Positions 1 to 9,705 are shown, numbered from the stretch's first letter. The stretch: 33,740 nt of DNA from Gracilaria caudata (GCA_030374735.1 JASCIV010000187.1:1-33740), one strand, 5' to 3'. Program-made: numbers and translations. Notes: a model not told the origin generated them from the sequence alone.

Positions 1-129
1 GCCCCTTGTCCGGGATGCCACCGACTTGCGTTCAACACATAATCGTAACTCACCCACCGCTTCTGCTACATCACGCTTCTCGTTCTTGCTCAGCACACAC
101 ACCTACACACCTTCCAGCCCACATGCATC

Positions 130-1239
130 ATGTCGCATCGCACCGCCCCCGTCTTCGACATGTCCTACAACTATCCTCGTCAGCCCGCTCCCCACAAGAG
201 CGTCCAAATCTTTGACGCCTTGGACCACGCTCGCTTCGACCACGTTCGTCGGAATGTCGCCGCCAACCCCAACTGCCTGTTGGCCACCAAGGTCGTCAGC
301 GCCGACATTCCCCCGCAAAACGTCATTGACTACGCGCTCCACAACTGTCGAACCTGGAATGCTCTTCTTGAGCACTGCAGGAGAACAGGCATCGCCCTGC
401 CACACGCCGAAGACCTCACCTTTCCACGCAGACTCGCGTCTATGAAATCCATCATTGTGTGGCTGCTTTCACAACCACACGCTCCACTCCCCACCCGAAC
501 CCCTCTTCACACCGCCGTTCTGTGCGAGCTTACCGAAACGTTTGAAATGCTATTGCAACGAGCACCTGAGCTTGCTCGAAGCGTTGACGCGAGAGGAAAA
601 ACTCCTTTGCACGTAATTTGTACGCTCGCCGCGCATACCTCGTCCGAGAGCGCTGTTCGCTTTGTACGTTTGCTGCACTCCACCGGCGCCGACTTCAACG
701 CACGTGATATTGATGGTAAAACGCCCTTGCATAACCTTGTTTCTGCTCTCAATGATTCTGAGCCAGCTTACGGCCTAGTACGTCGCAGACGTTCTGGCAA
801 TAGTCTCACAGCCGTTGTTCCCCTCCTTGACGAGCTGCTGGCCTGCGGTGCTGACATCTATGAGGAGGACTTGAAAGGTAGTAGCGTCGTGGAACTCGCC
901 CTTCTGTCAGGCCTAGATTATATTGTCATTGCGCAACGCGCAAGCATATTGAGAGACAGAATATGTGGTTCTCCGTCTGCAAAGAAATGGAGACACAGAC
1001 GAGGCCATGTTACCGGCATTTGGTCATGCTTGTCCGAAGACCTATTGTGCAAAATCTTCCTCAATCTCCCGCCAAAAGATGTTGCCACCGGCATTGGAGC
1101 CACCTGCTCGGGTTTGAGAAAAGTCGCTCTGTCCGACGTTCTGTGGCGCCATCTGGAGACCTCTCGATGTCTCTCCACGTTGGCTGGTCGTCTGCGCCGA
1201 AGCCTTTCTGAGAGATCCACCCCCTCCCCTCTGCTATGA
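130..1239 (+). CDS. Ankyrin-repeat and F-box domain protein
   Basis: A 369-residue intronless protein opens at the first ATG of a frame that follows a C/A-rich leader; a second in-frame Met lies at residue 11. The middle carries ankyrin-type repeats: a TPLHTAV segment at about residues 123-150, a second unit with GKTPLH at about 156-190 (ending LLHSTGADFNARD), a third with GKTPLH at about 196-205, and a weaker unit around LLACGADIYEEDLKG (236-250). A C-terminal segment at about 298-345 (SCLSEDLLCKIFLNLPP, then CSGLRKVALSDVLWRHL) has the pattern of an F-box. Known F-box proteins bind SKP1 in SCF ubiquitin ligases, with the other domain choosing the substrate. A role as an ankyrin-type substrate receptor is therefore inferred. 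The order ankyrin then F-box is less usual than an N-terminal F-box. The substrate cannot be read from the sequence. Confidence 0.8.
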   Translation: MSHRTAPVFDMSYNYPRQPAPHKSVQIFDALDHARFDHVRRNVAANPNCLLATKVVSADIPPQNVIDYALHNCRTWNALLEHCRRTGIALPHAEDLTFPRRLASMKSIIVWLLSQPHAPLPTRTPLHTAVLCELTETFEMLLQRAPELARSVDARGKTPLHVICTLAAHTSSESAVRFVRLLHSTGADFNARDIDGKTPLHNLVSALNDSEPAYGLVRRRRSGNSLTAVVPLLDELLACGADIYEEDLKGSSVVELALLSGLDYIVIAQRASILRDRICGSPSAKKWRHRRGHVTGIWSCLSEDLLCKIFLNLPPKDVATGIGATCSGLRKVALSDVLWRHLETSRCLSTLAGRLRRSLSERSTPSPLL

Positions 1240-2076
1240 GCGTGTCGAATTGTACATATGTTAGCATACTTCTTGTTGGTCATGCTCGTAGCCACACATG
1301 CTTGTAGGTGACACCACCACTAATTCCACATTTGGGCGCCCTCCGGGGCAGTTGGAGCAAATCGTATCATCTTGTATTATTCCTCGTGAGGTGCACACGC
1401 ATATCTCAGCCACGGTACGCCAAACAACGACCTTTCCGCTCTCTTGTAATTTCAGGCTTCATGTCTGTTTGTAGTTTTGTTGTAAACTCTACCGGTTCTT
1501 GTAGTAAACGTACCCTTTCTTTCCATGAATAAGCCTTCCTAAGCATCTCAACTTTTGGATTTTAGAACCGTAAAAGTCCCTCACCGCCGGTAATACCGCT
1601 TCGTTTTGATCTGGACTGAATCAGATTGACTTGTTTAGCATCACCATCTGCAAAGGAAAACGGAGGAGAGCAAAGATATATCCATAGGTTTTCGGTGTTT
1701 TCCAATTCCGGGCTCCAGTTCGGCTTCGGCCAATGCATTGGAACGAGTGAGTGTAAAACATGGTTACGATGAAGATTGATCGAAAGAACTTGAACACTCG
1801 ATTGTAGGTTATTGGTTAAATTGATGAATGTCAAAAGGAAAAACTCAGACATGTACGAGGCAATATTCGCCCATAGGGTGAAAGCACTACCTTCGTAGCG
1901 TCATGCTATATCATTGACCTGTCCAGACCAGTCCTTTAGATGAGTCGCGAACACAAGATACAAGGCTTTTACCATTGTGGACCATGCATGATTGCCACGA
2001 TGGCATGATGTCAACGTGAAGATCAGATGCCAAGACAATTCGACCAAATAGTTTCTCGTGATTGGCGAATCCGTCG

Positions 2077-2106
2077 TACCCTTGTATCTACCTTCGTACA
2101 AGGGTA
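2077..2106. repeat. Perfect 10-bp inverted repeat (hairpin)
   Basis: The arms TACCCTTGTA (2077-2086) and TACAAGGGTA (2097-2106) are exact reverse complements around a 10-nt loop. The loop and right arm contain the octamer CCTTCGTA, which recurs elsewhere in the window. No gene product or terminator role is evident. Confidence 0.75.
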
Positions 2107-2196
2107 TCGTTCTACAGTGTTGCAGTTGCGTTCCAACTTCAAAGGGCCTAAAATCTCGTGCTTGACTACGACTGGGGTGCTATCCCTCTGATGGAT

Positions 2197-2238
2197 GCTC
2201 ATGATCATGCTCATGATCATGATCTTCATCATCATCGT
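2197..2238. repeat. CATGAT/CATCAT simple repeat
   Basis: A short, imperfect low-complexity tract built from ATCATG and CATCAT units. It looks like an ordinary microsatellite. Confidence 0.6.
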
Positions 2239-2366
2239 CTTTGCACTTCATCAGCATGAGGGTGGAAATGTACTACCCTTCGCTCTTCCAAAGCACTAAT
2301 CGTTCCCCTGAAGCTTCCATCATTCATGACTAGTAGAAAAAGTGTAAGATTCCTTTTGCACTCGTC

Positions 2367-3877
2367 ATGAATGCGCATCAGGCAGAAGAGTGGGCTTTTC
2401 GTAAAGGTCGTCATCGATACGGTTACTTCATAATGCTCCCGTCGCCAGAACGAACGCGCATCATGGTGGAATTGCTCCCAGACGCATGTACACGGTTGCC
2501 AATGATGCCAATCTGTTGCTATATTTGGAACAAAAACTGGGTAACAGAACTAGAGCAGGCGGTGGAGTGCTTTCTTGGAGTGCGTTTACGATTTGTACGG
2601 GAGTTGTGGACGACTGATGACAGACAAAAATACGTATTATGGGGAGAGACATGTATATTGTCTCGGTGATTCTGTTCGAGTGGGGTGAAAGGGAGAAAGA
2701 TGTTGTGAATGGGGGAGCGATGAGATGGATATCATTGGAGGAGGTGAAGGAGGGAAACTGGGTTGCAACAGAGAAGGAACTTGTTCTAGACTTGAAACAT
2801 GTGGTGATAAGAACAATGAAAGATATCAGTGGAGAAGTGCGATTGAGATTACCGCCGAGGCGTCACATGGGGTGGTTCTCGAGAATGATGAAATGAGTGA
2901 GGTAGGTAACAAGTTGTGAAAGCAGTGATAAAGAGCTTTACCGATCATTCTGTGGTATGGATCTATGAGTTGGACGTGTCGAGAACGTAGATCGGGTGCA
3001 GTGCAGGGGAGGGAAGAGAACTGGTGTATATTAAAACCGGACTACCTGTGATAGGGGAAGCTCGACGAACGGCGACGATCGCAAGAGTACTTGAGAAACT
3101 GAATGTTGTACCACAATTGATTGCGGTAGGCAAAGGCGGCGAGATGTTTATGCAGAAAAGTGCTGGAATCAAATTGAGCGAAATACTAGGAGTTGGGGTG
3201 TTTCTGGATGTGGAACTGTTGATTGATACAGTTTTGAGAACTCAGGAAGTTTTGGCTGATCACCTGGAAGAACTGAAGGCTGGAGGGGTGCTAGTTCGAG
3301 ACAGCAAATGGGCTGCTGCCAACCTTCACGACACGCTGTATCATGAGGCTTGCGAGAAAGCCGTGCAAGGCGACGAAATGGACGAAAAATCACTTCATGA
3401 AGTTCGTTGCGCTGAAGAAGAGTTGATGAAGGCATGCAAGAAGATCACTAGTTATGGATTCCCAAACACTCTAGTACATGGGGACCTGAATGAAGGAAAC
3501 GTTGGTACCGTAACACTGAATGGAGATGGTGAACTTCAGTTTTTAGATTGGGACATGTGCGTGATAGGGCACCCACTTTTGGACATAAGGAACGTGCTTC
3601 GGTTTGCTTCGAAAGATGAGGAGGAACGACTTTGCAAAAAGGTATGGAAACGTTGGGTCTCCCAACTTGGGAGACATTGGTGGGTTATGAGGAATTTCGG
3701 AAATTGTTACGTCTAATGGCAGTTCTAGACAGGGCTGCTACTCCGGACGTGTTTTTGAGAGAGGCGGAGTTTCAGGATGAAGACTCGTACATCCGCGAGG
3801 GCTGTCTCGAGACGGTAATAAGCGTGTTTGAAAACACTCAGGACTCCATCAAGCGCAAGACAACAACGTTAGAGTGA
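2367..3877 (+). pseudogene. Decayed nudix-like plus APH-type kinase gene, copy 1
   Basis: Three reading frames have to be chained to read one protein. Frame A (2367-2669) gives an N-terminal part. After a shift near 2650, frame B (to 2896) continues with GGAMRWISLEEV, a pattern like the end of a nudix fold. Frame A resumes from about 2943, with an in-frame TAG at 2988-2990. It then gives a kinase-like part with VHGDLNEGN (near 3475-3501) and FLDWDMCVIGHPLLD (near 3540-3585), the catalytic and metal-binding loops of the aminoglycoside/choline phosphotransferase family. A last shift near 3640 leads to the C-terminal helices ending at the stop at 3875-3877. The kinase motifs are intact, so decay looks recent, but the gene cannot encode the full protein as read. 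The nudix assignment is weaker than the kinase one because the nudix box is degenerate. Introns could explain a single frame change but not the in-frame stop. It is homologous to the copy at 8322-9705. Confidence 0.75.
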
Positions 3878-4078
3878 AACCAAGGAGTACAAATATCACT
3901 TTGCTGGGGAGTTCGAAATCTCGCTCCGTGGGGTACTGACCGTAGCCGACACGATGTGAAGCGTTCTTGGTTGTTGTACTGGGGAGCATTTGAAGTTGCT
4001 GGATGTTGAGCGCTCCCGGTTAGAAAAGATGGAACGTTAACTGCAACGCTAATGGACATTAGCGAACAGTAACATGTT

Positions 4079-4128
4079 GTCCTCGAGTAGTTGCGAGACC
4101 ATGTGGTCCTCGAGCTGTTGCGAGACCA
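4079..4128. repeat. Two-copy tandem repeat, 27-bp period
   Basis: The 23-nt segment at 4079-4101 recurs at 4106-4128 with only two differences in the middle (CTCGAGTAG versus CTCGAGCTG). Each unit contains the XhoI-like CTCGAG and ends GTTGCGAGACCA. Confidence 0.75.
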
Positions 4129-4816
4129 ATAGTGCGTCAGGTTCTTCAAAAGGTGATATATTCGTCAGAGTTAAAGAAAACTCCTGCGGTCGAGTTTTGG
4201 GCGCGCGAAACGTCGCATCAGTATCACCACCTTCTCATCTTCTTCCACAGAGTCGAAGCCACGGCTTCTTCTCCGTTCTATTACTCTCTGCTTGCCGTAT
4301 GTTTTATTGTGATCATCACAGGTGCGGACGTCTGTCGTTCCAGTCAGAATCTGATTTGCGTGAGCGTCTTTTCAACAAAGACTCTTCGCGGAGTGTTGTC
4401 ACACAGTCACGGAGCAGTTCCAAATTTGTGCCGGATCCCAAAACAGAAGAACAAATTGTATTTGTTTGAAGGAAAGGTCGAACGAGGACGAAGCCTCTTT
4501 TATTGCGCGTTGGAAGAGGAAGCTCCTTCTGGGAGGGCCCGCAAGTGCGCCGTCGCGCTTACCTCATCGGGCCGATGCGTCCGAACCGTGGGCTGCTTTG
4601 CGTCAAACAGAGCCACTTTTCGTCCCTGAAAAATGTCCGCGGAATCTCGCAGCAGCCCGTCGAAAATATCCTTACCCATGGAACGCTAGTAGCCTTGGTA
4701 CCCTTCGTAGTAACTGTACCTTGGTACTGTCGAGGTCACTTCAGATTCTACGGTTCAAAGCAAGTTGCCGCCTTTCTTACAAGTGAACGCTACCCCCGAG
4801 CTATCGTATAGCGGCT

Positions 4817-4876
4817 GCTATACCCTTGCCTGCAAGTTGCCACCGAGCTATACCCGTGCCTGCGAGTTGCAACCCT
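4817..4876. repeat. Two-copy tandem repeat, 30-bp period
   Basis: GCTATACCCTTGCC followed by TGCAAGTTGC (4817-4840) recurs at 4847-4870 with two substitutions. A degraded partial copy (CGAGCTATCGTATAG) lies just before it, near 4797. It sits about 90 nt upstream of the ATG at 4962. Confidence 0.7.
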
Positions 4877-4961
4877 TCGAAATCTAAACGATCTTGTGAT
4901 TATCCATCCGAACAGGCATGCAGGCCATCGCAACTCTCCAGGGTAGAAGCAAGTAACAGAA

Positions 4962-5441
4962 ATGAGTGGATTCGTGTTCAGCAGCGTACCGAAGAGTACA
5001 ATACGAGTCAGCAACGATTTCAGCACTCGGAATCGGTGTCTTGTCACAATGAGAAATGATATTCATTCAGACAGGTCAGCTAGTCGGGGAAGTACTCCTG
5101 GTAGACAGGCAAATACTTCAGAATCAACGGAAGATACTCTTCTTCAAGATATCAAAAGCATGCGAGCCAGAAGACCACCGAGTTCAGAGACAGAGCAGAG
5201 CACGAATTCTGTTACCCGCATGAAGTCATTGGTGGAGTCTATACTGCTTTGGGACTTCTTTCTCGTTCTTGGACTTTTAGGTTGGCTGGCAGTTGCTTTG
5301 GTTCCTCATTTTGTTTCAAAGAATGATGTATTGCTTGACCCATGGCTAGCTCTATGGCAGCCCTTCATCCAACCTGTGCTGGGCGTTCTCATGCTTGGTA
5401 CAATTGCCCAAGGAACTATATCCTTCATCTCAAAGAAGTGA
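4962..5441 (+). CDS. Small protein with two membrane helices, function unknown
   Basis: A 159-residue intronless protein from the ATG at 4962. Residues 1-90 are polar and rich in Ser, Thr and Arg, with an N-terminal part (SGFVFSSVPKSTIRVSN) that would suit an organelle transit peptide. Two hydrophobic helices follow: about 95-117 (ILLWDFFLVLGLLGWLAVAL) and about 134-155 (PFIQPVLGVLMLGTIAQGT), joined by a short loop with KNDVLLDPW. It ends with SFISKK. I do not recognise the family. A plastid or mitochondrial membrane location is only inferred. The well-formed paired helices and the sensible start argue for a real gene. It has no close co-directional partner. Confidence 0.65.
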   Translation: MSGFVFSSVPKSTIRVSNDFSTRNRCLVTMRNDIHSDRSASRGSTPGRQANTSESTEDTLLQDIKSMRARRPPSSETEQSTNSVTRMKSLVESILLWDFFLVLGLLGWLAVALVPHFVSKNDVLLDPWLALWQPFIQPVLGVLMLGTIAQGTISFISKK

Positions 5442-6189
5442 GCGTATGAACACCATAGCCTTCTACGAGATCAGGACACCCCTTTTGGTTTGTTTGCAGT
5501 ATATGCTGCTGCAGATAGTTTCGTAAGAGTTATGTATAACTGATTATGAAACTACCTAAGAGTTGACGAGGCTAGCAAAGGGGATGGTGTCAAATGAATG
5601 AGAAGTTAGAGTATATCCATGAGCACACTCATGGAGCATCAAGAGTCGTGCAGTGTCTCGCAATGGGCCGTTGAGGGGGAACTGCTTGAGTGACAAAAGT
5701 AGACGACGCAGCCCTATGGAGAGTATCATAAAATGGAAGTTGTGTCATGCGATGTGTTCCGAAGTCCGGTAAAGGTGAAGAACCCTTTCAGTAAGAGTGC
5801 CCAACAAACCTCCACCGGCCTATTCTTTTCCTCAATGTGTAGTGAACAGCCCGTTATATACTCTCATGCTTTCGGACCATAAATTCTAAACCACATGCCC
5901 AGGGCCGAATTGAGAGAACACAGCGCTCGGGAGGAACGTACAATGAAGGGAGAGTTCGTTATTTCATGAACAGATTACAACATGGAAAAATCATTATGTT
6001 CCCTATGTGCTGTGGTTTGCGGGCCGCAACTTCTTTCTATAGCGCACTAAGAGTTATGCTCCTCGTTTCGTAAACCGGAGCGTTCCTTGCTTTTCGATTA
6101 TGGTCACAGCATTACTGAAGTGTTCGTTTTCTGTTGCTCAATGAAGTACCGCTAGTATACTAGGGCTGTAGCGGTCGGTGAGCGTTAAG
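5442..6189. other. Intergenic region, no gene supported
   Basis: No frame with a domain or convincing length is seen. It should contain the 3' end of the membrane-protein gene and the promoter of the dehydrogenase-like gene. A perfect palindrome lies at 6152-6163. Confidence 0.5.
6152..6163. promoter_or_regulatory. 12-bp palindrome CTAGTATACTAG upstream of an ATG
   Basis: CTAGTATACTAG is a perfect palindrome ending 27 nt before the ATG at 6190. It could be a binding site for a dimeric factor or an initiator-region element. This is position-based inference only. Confidence 0.3.
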
Positions 6190-7623
6190 ATGAAGTTTCG
6201 GCCTTGTCTTCCCTTATCTTTCGTTATTGTCATCGTTATTCTTATGTATGGATTGGAGAATACAAACTTATTCAATCCTGTAACACAGCCAATCGTCAGA
6301 AATGCCATGGATGTTCATGTGAAGCGGTTTGCCAAGATTCCGGATGAAAATGGAAGATCTGCTGCGATTAATTGCATTGTACCGCTGATGAATAACCTGT
6401 TCATATGCACAAAGACGAAGATCTATCACATCTCCGCGACAGGCAATGTAACGATGTTTTTCGATGTGAACAATGCTATACAAAGGGCGACTGGACGCTC
6501 CCTATCGCTCGAAAATGTTCTTCATGGAGGAGTTCGCAGTATTGCGTTCCATCCGAGCTTTGGGAGCAATGGATTGTTTTATATTTCAGTAATGGAAGAA
6601 CGACCGAGCAAACCAGAAGATTTCCATTACATATCAGATTCCTCTGTTCCAATTGATGCCGACAGCGTGCTGATTGAATGGAAAACTAATCTTTCAACCT
6701 TCATACCGATCATGGACTCATATCGTGTAGTTTTTCGAGTAGGAATGACAGTTTATGATCACCCTATCAAGCAAATCGCATTCTTCGGCAACTTGCTTTA
6801 CATTGCGCACGGGGACGGCTCTGTGCAATCCGCTATCGCTGGAGGTGGGCAAAGAAACGATGGCCTCGGCAAGATTCTTCGAATAGACCCTTTGAAAGCA
6901 GGAGATCGTCCGTATACAACTCCGCATGATAATCCGTTCGTCGGCAGCAACAATTACCCTGATGAAGTATACGCGTTAGGTTTCCGCAACCCACATCACA
7001 TTTGCTTTGGTATGGACGGAACTCTATATACAGCTGACACAGGTCGGGCTAATATCGAAGAGGTTAACCTTGTTGAGCCAGGGGGAGATTATGGCTGGCC
7101 AGCACGAGAAGGAACTTTCATCCACGTAAGTGGTGGTTTGATGTCAGGTGTAGACGGTCTTCCAAGAGACGATGCTAAGTATGATTATACTTATCCTGCC
7201 ACTCAAGTTGGGCATGCTGGACCTTTCGGCGCAGCTTTCATAGGGCAGGCCATAGCAGGTGGTTGTCCTGTCGAGAACGGCTCCCCTATGTCCGGATTCT
7301 ACTACTATGCCGACTTTCCCATTACTGGCAAACTATACTTCTCTGCAATATCAGATCTGAAGGGGGCAGTTACAAGGGGAGACCCAGTAGGATTGACGCA
7401 AGCCACGACGTATCAGGCAGATATAGTCTATAACGGCGTGAAGTATAGAACGCTGGGTGAAGTAATGCGTTCAGAGGAGCGGTTCTCATTAGAAAGAAGA
7501 GTCGATGTCCGTTTTGGAAGGGGATACAATGGTGAACTGTACTGGTCCAGCAAACGCAATGGTCGAGTGTACTTGATGACATCCTCATTGCCAGGTGGAC
7601 CAGGCGGCTCAAAATTTCTTTGA
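6190..7623 (+). CDS. Glucose/sorbosone dehydrogenase-like beta-propeller, secreted or membrane-anchored
   Basis: The frame is open from a GTG at 6178, but the first ATG is at 6190, giving 477 residues. Residues 5-20 are a hydrophobic signal peptide or anchor (LPLSFVIVIVILMYGL). The rest matches the soluble quinoprotein glucose/sorbosone dehydrogenase fold, also found in HHIP-like proteins: VRSIAFHPSF at about 115-124, GLGKILRIDP at about 225-234, YALGFRNPHH at about 261-270, then DTGRANIEEVN and GGDYGWP (to about 304), and a final blade with YYYADFPITGKLYFS. Members either oxidise sugars using PQQ or have lost activity. I cannot tell which from sequence alone, and algae may lack their own PQQ. 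The likely site is the secretory pathway or the cell surface. It is intronless, with no partner gene in the same orientation close by. Confidence 0.8.
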   Translation: MKFRPCLPLSFVIVIVILMYGLENTNLFNPVTQPIVRNAMDVHVKRFAKIPDENGRSAAINCIVPLMNNLFICTKTKIYHISATGNVTMFFDVNNAIQRATGRSLSLENVLHGGVRSIAFHPSFGSNGLFYISVMEERPSKPEDFHYISDSSVPIDADSVLIEWKTNLSTFIPIMDSYRVVFRVGMTVYDHPIKQIAFFGNLLYIAHGDGSVQSAIAGGGQRNDGLGKILRIDPLKAGDRPYTTPHDNPFVGSNNYPDEVYALGFRNPHHICFGMDGTLYTADTGRANIEEVNLVEPGGDYGWPAREGTFIHVSGGLMSGVDGLPRDDAKYDYTYPATQVGHAGPFGAAFIGQAIAGGCPVENGSPMSGFYYYADFPITGKLYFSAISDLKGAVTRGDPVGLTQATTYQADIVYNGVKYRTLGEVMRSEERFSLERRVDVRFGRGYNGELYWSSKRNGRVYLMTSSLPGGPGGSKFL

Positions 7624-7868
7624 GGGAAGACATACGTCTTTAACGTGCAAGTAGAATGCTCCTACGAGAGATCTTAATGTTTGACGAGCTCATTTCGCCC
7701 GGACCAAAACTCCGAGCCTCGCTCACCCGCCATATATTATATGCGCTTGTATAGTATTGGGAGAGTCAAGTATGACGGTAGCTGCAGTACATGAGGAAAA
7801 TAGAGGAGCGGGGTGTGCTGGAAGTACTTCGGCTGATCCATATCTTCTTCGTTGTTTTAAACAACAAT
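7624..7868. other. Intergenic region
   Basis: This is the region downstream of the dehydrogenase-like gene. I see no gene or repeat in it beyond the retroelement remnant that follows on the minus strand. Confidence 0.4.
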
Positions 7869-8280
7869 CCTCAATTACTAGACTGCAGTAGAACCTTTAA
7901 ACAAGGTTCTCTCTCTGTAAGAAGGCCAAGAACTTCTGCGGAAATTGTCGAACCAAAGCAGACCTGGGGCTCTTCGCTGCTCGCGGCAAACCTCTAAGCA
8001 GCTCACGACGCGAGGAATGCGTAAACCGGCACCTAAAAACGACATGATCGGCATCCTTGTTAACGTTTGTTCCACACCCGCAACGCAAGGTTTTCTTTTC
8101 TATACAAGACGCCACAGGATGAAGCGATGGCACATGGCCAGCGTAGTACTGTGGTAGCGTGACCTTGCGTTTCCTCAACACTCTTTCATCAACCCCAACC
8201 GCCGTGCTGCCTTCAAGAAACGGCTTGCTTCTTTGGTTCACTGACAACGGCGCTCGAACATCAAGCATATTGACGGGCAC
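7869..8280 (-). mobile_element. Retroelement 3' end fragment, copy A
   Basis: A minus-strand frame reads LPQYYAGHVPSLHP, then CGCGTNVNKDADHVVFRC, SSRRELLRGLP, and FPQKFLAFLQRENL. The layout (a GH motif, a C-x-C pair, then a DHVVFRC block) resembles the C-terminal tail of non-LTR retrotransposon reverse transcriptases, where a zinc-knuckle-like C...H...C follows the RT domain. It is clearly homologous to the fragments near 18.6 and 32.7 kb. No reverse transcriptase core is present, so this is a truncated remnant. It lies directly downstream (on its own strand) of the broken kinase gene. Confidence 0.55.
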
Positions 8281-8321
8281 CTAATCCATATCTTGCCTTG
8301 GTACATCTGCGTGATTGGGCA

Positions 8322-9705
8322 TCAATTCGTGTGATAACTAAACGTAAGACAAACCGGAAATCTCAATTCCCTGTAGTGCCATTCCCTTTCATGTTCCTCC
8401 CCTTGCTCAAAAGCCAGAACTGCAGACACCACACTTTCAACAGACCTTACCTCGCGAATGAGCTTCAGCAGTTCTCGGAGCCTTTCCATGCTCTCATACT
8501 CTGTCCAATACTCCAGGTAAAAGTCAAGATCGAAGTCTCCCGGAATCGATCCGCATGCGATAGGAAACCATGACATTGTTACATCAAGAAACGGAAACGA
8601 AATTTGGGTGTAGAAAAGATCGATGAAACTGTAGCTTTTGTCTCCCCCGTACAATGACGTTCACTGAATCAAAGTCTCCATGCACAATTCCCAACGGCAC
8701 GTACTCCGCAACCTTTTCAAACACACGTTGCAAGTACGCCCGATACTCATTTTTGTATTGAAATTCATCATTGTACAGCTCTACGTGTAACTGCTCCTCG
8801 TTCATTCTCTCTCGCTGCGCTTTAAACCATACCGGATTCTCCATGGCTCAATCTACAGCGGCTTTCAGTGCCTTCCCATCTACTTTCGCCACTCCCCGGT
8901 CTTGCAATTCCTCAACTTTTGATACAGATTTCTTCTGGATCTCGGCCCAACGACACATTACCCGCTTCGTCAGGTCCACGTCCGTCTCGAACACCCCGTA
9001 TGGAAGAGTTTGTCCATAGTCTCGGGTTAGCATCCACCCAAGATCTACGTCAACCGCAAACGGCGTTTCAAACTCTTCTGGCATCACCTCACCCAGTGCC
9101 TGTGTCACTCTCACCTCATTCCACCACCCCATTTGGCTTGAACACTTCATGTAGAAAAGCAAACCCGAGGTTATCGTCACTCTCACAACGCAGCTTCCCT
9201 CGCCATGTTGAAGCTTTTCGATGCTCTCCGCCTCATGCCCACCATCATTCAACTGCTTTTTGATCCACGGATTTACACGCTCAAGCCAACCTGCACGTGA
9301 GAACGAATGTAACTTTTCACCCTCCAAATTCAGTCCCTGCGACTTGTACTTTTTTCCAGATAGGCCGTGATCGTTTTTGAAGGAGGGCTAACGGCAATTG
9401 TGTCAACAGCAGACTGCTCTACCCATTTGCAGTTCTCCGGTGTCTCTGCTATATCTCCGTTGGGTACCTCAAATACAATAAGAGGGTCTTCTCAAGAAAC
9501 CTTCATGACGCAGGAAATTCAATTTAGTGCAGCTGTTCAACTTCTTTCGGACACGATCACACACATCTCCAATAAAATACACTACATCGCCGCGGTACGA
9601 GATTGTGGGAAGCTGGTTTCCCTTCTCAACCAAAATGGAATGGTCTTCTGCGCGGGCAATAAGAACGTAGTTCATCTCAATTGGTTCTACCAGCCTGAAG
9701 CTCAA
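8322..9705 (-). pseudogene. Decayed nudix-like plus APH-type kinase gene, copy 2
   Basis: On the minus strand the pieces in order are: 9705-9469, an N-terminal part (MNYVLIARAEDHSILVEKG) aligning with the same part of copy 1; a shift near 9475 into LIVFEVPNGD; a shift near 9358 at an A-run; 9327-8851, the kinase N-lobe (for example MGWWNEVRVTQALGEVMPEE and WMLTRDYGQTLP); an in-frame TGA at 8848-8850; then VHGDFDSVN, the catalytic loop; and a shift in a G-run near 8648-8652 into FIDLFYTQISFPFLDV and the C-terminal helices. In all it has three frameshifts and one stop. The catalytic HGD and Asn survive, but the DWD seen in copy 1 is here IDLF. The start is uncertain because the frame opens with TTG. 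In working form it would be a small-molecule or aminoglycoside-type kinase fused to a nudix-like domain. The substrate is unknown. Confidence 0.75.

Larger units (their letters stand above)
1240..2366. other. Intergenic region, no gene supported
   Basis: All open frames here are short, overlap one another on both strands and show no recognisable domain. An AATAA-like element near 1525-1530 could serve 3' end formation of the F-box gene. The region also holds an inverted repeat (2077-2106), two copies of the octamer CCTTCGTA (1890 and 2091) and a simple CATGAT/CATCAT-rich stretch around 2197-2238. Confidence 0.5.
3878..4961. other. Intergenic region with short tandem repeats
   Basis: Several overlapping open frames (for example 4132-4629, which starts with GTG) show no domain and are probably chance. 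The region contains two small tandem duplications (4079-4128 and 4817-4876) and one CCTTCGTA octamer (4702). The last part is presumably the promoter and leader of the membrane-protein gene at 4962. Confidence 0.5.

Noticed and set aside
2367..3877. Reading kinase copy 1 as a working gene with several introns
   Set aside because: The in-frame TAG at 2988 lies inside otherwise conserved kinase sequence, frame changes occur without GT...TACTAAC...AG signals at those places, and the paralogue is intron-free in the same parts.
4074..4811. Overlapping plus-strand frames of 100-165 residues
   Set aside because: Several overlap in different frames, some start with GTG, and none shows a domain.
6190..7623. 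Functional link between the HHIP-like propeller and the Hog protein
   Set aside because: The glucose/sorbosone dehydrogenase fold is widespread and not specific to hedgehog biology. The two genes are 17 kb apart, so a link would rest only on the names.
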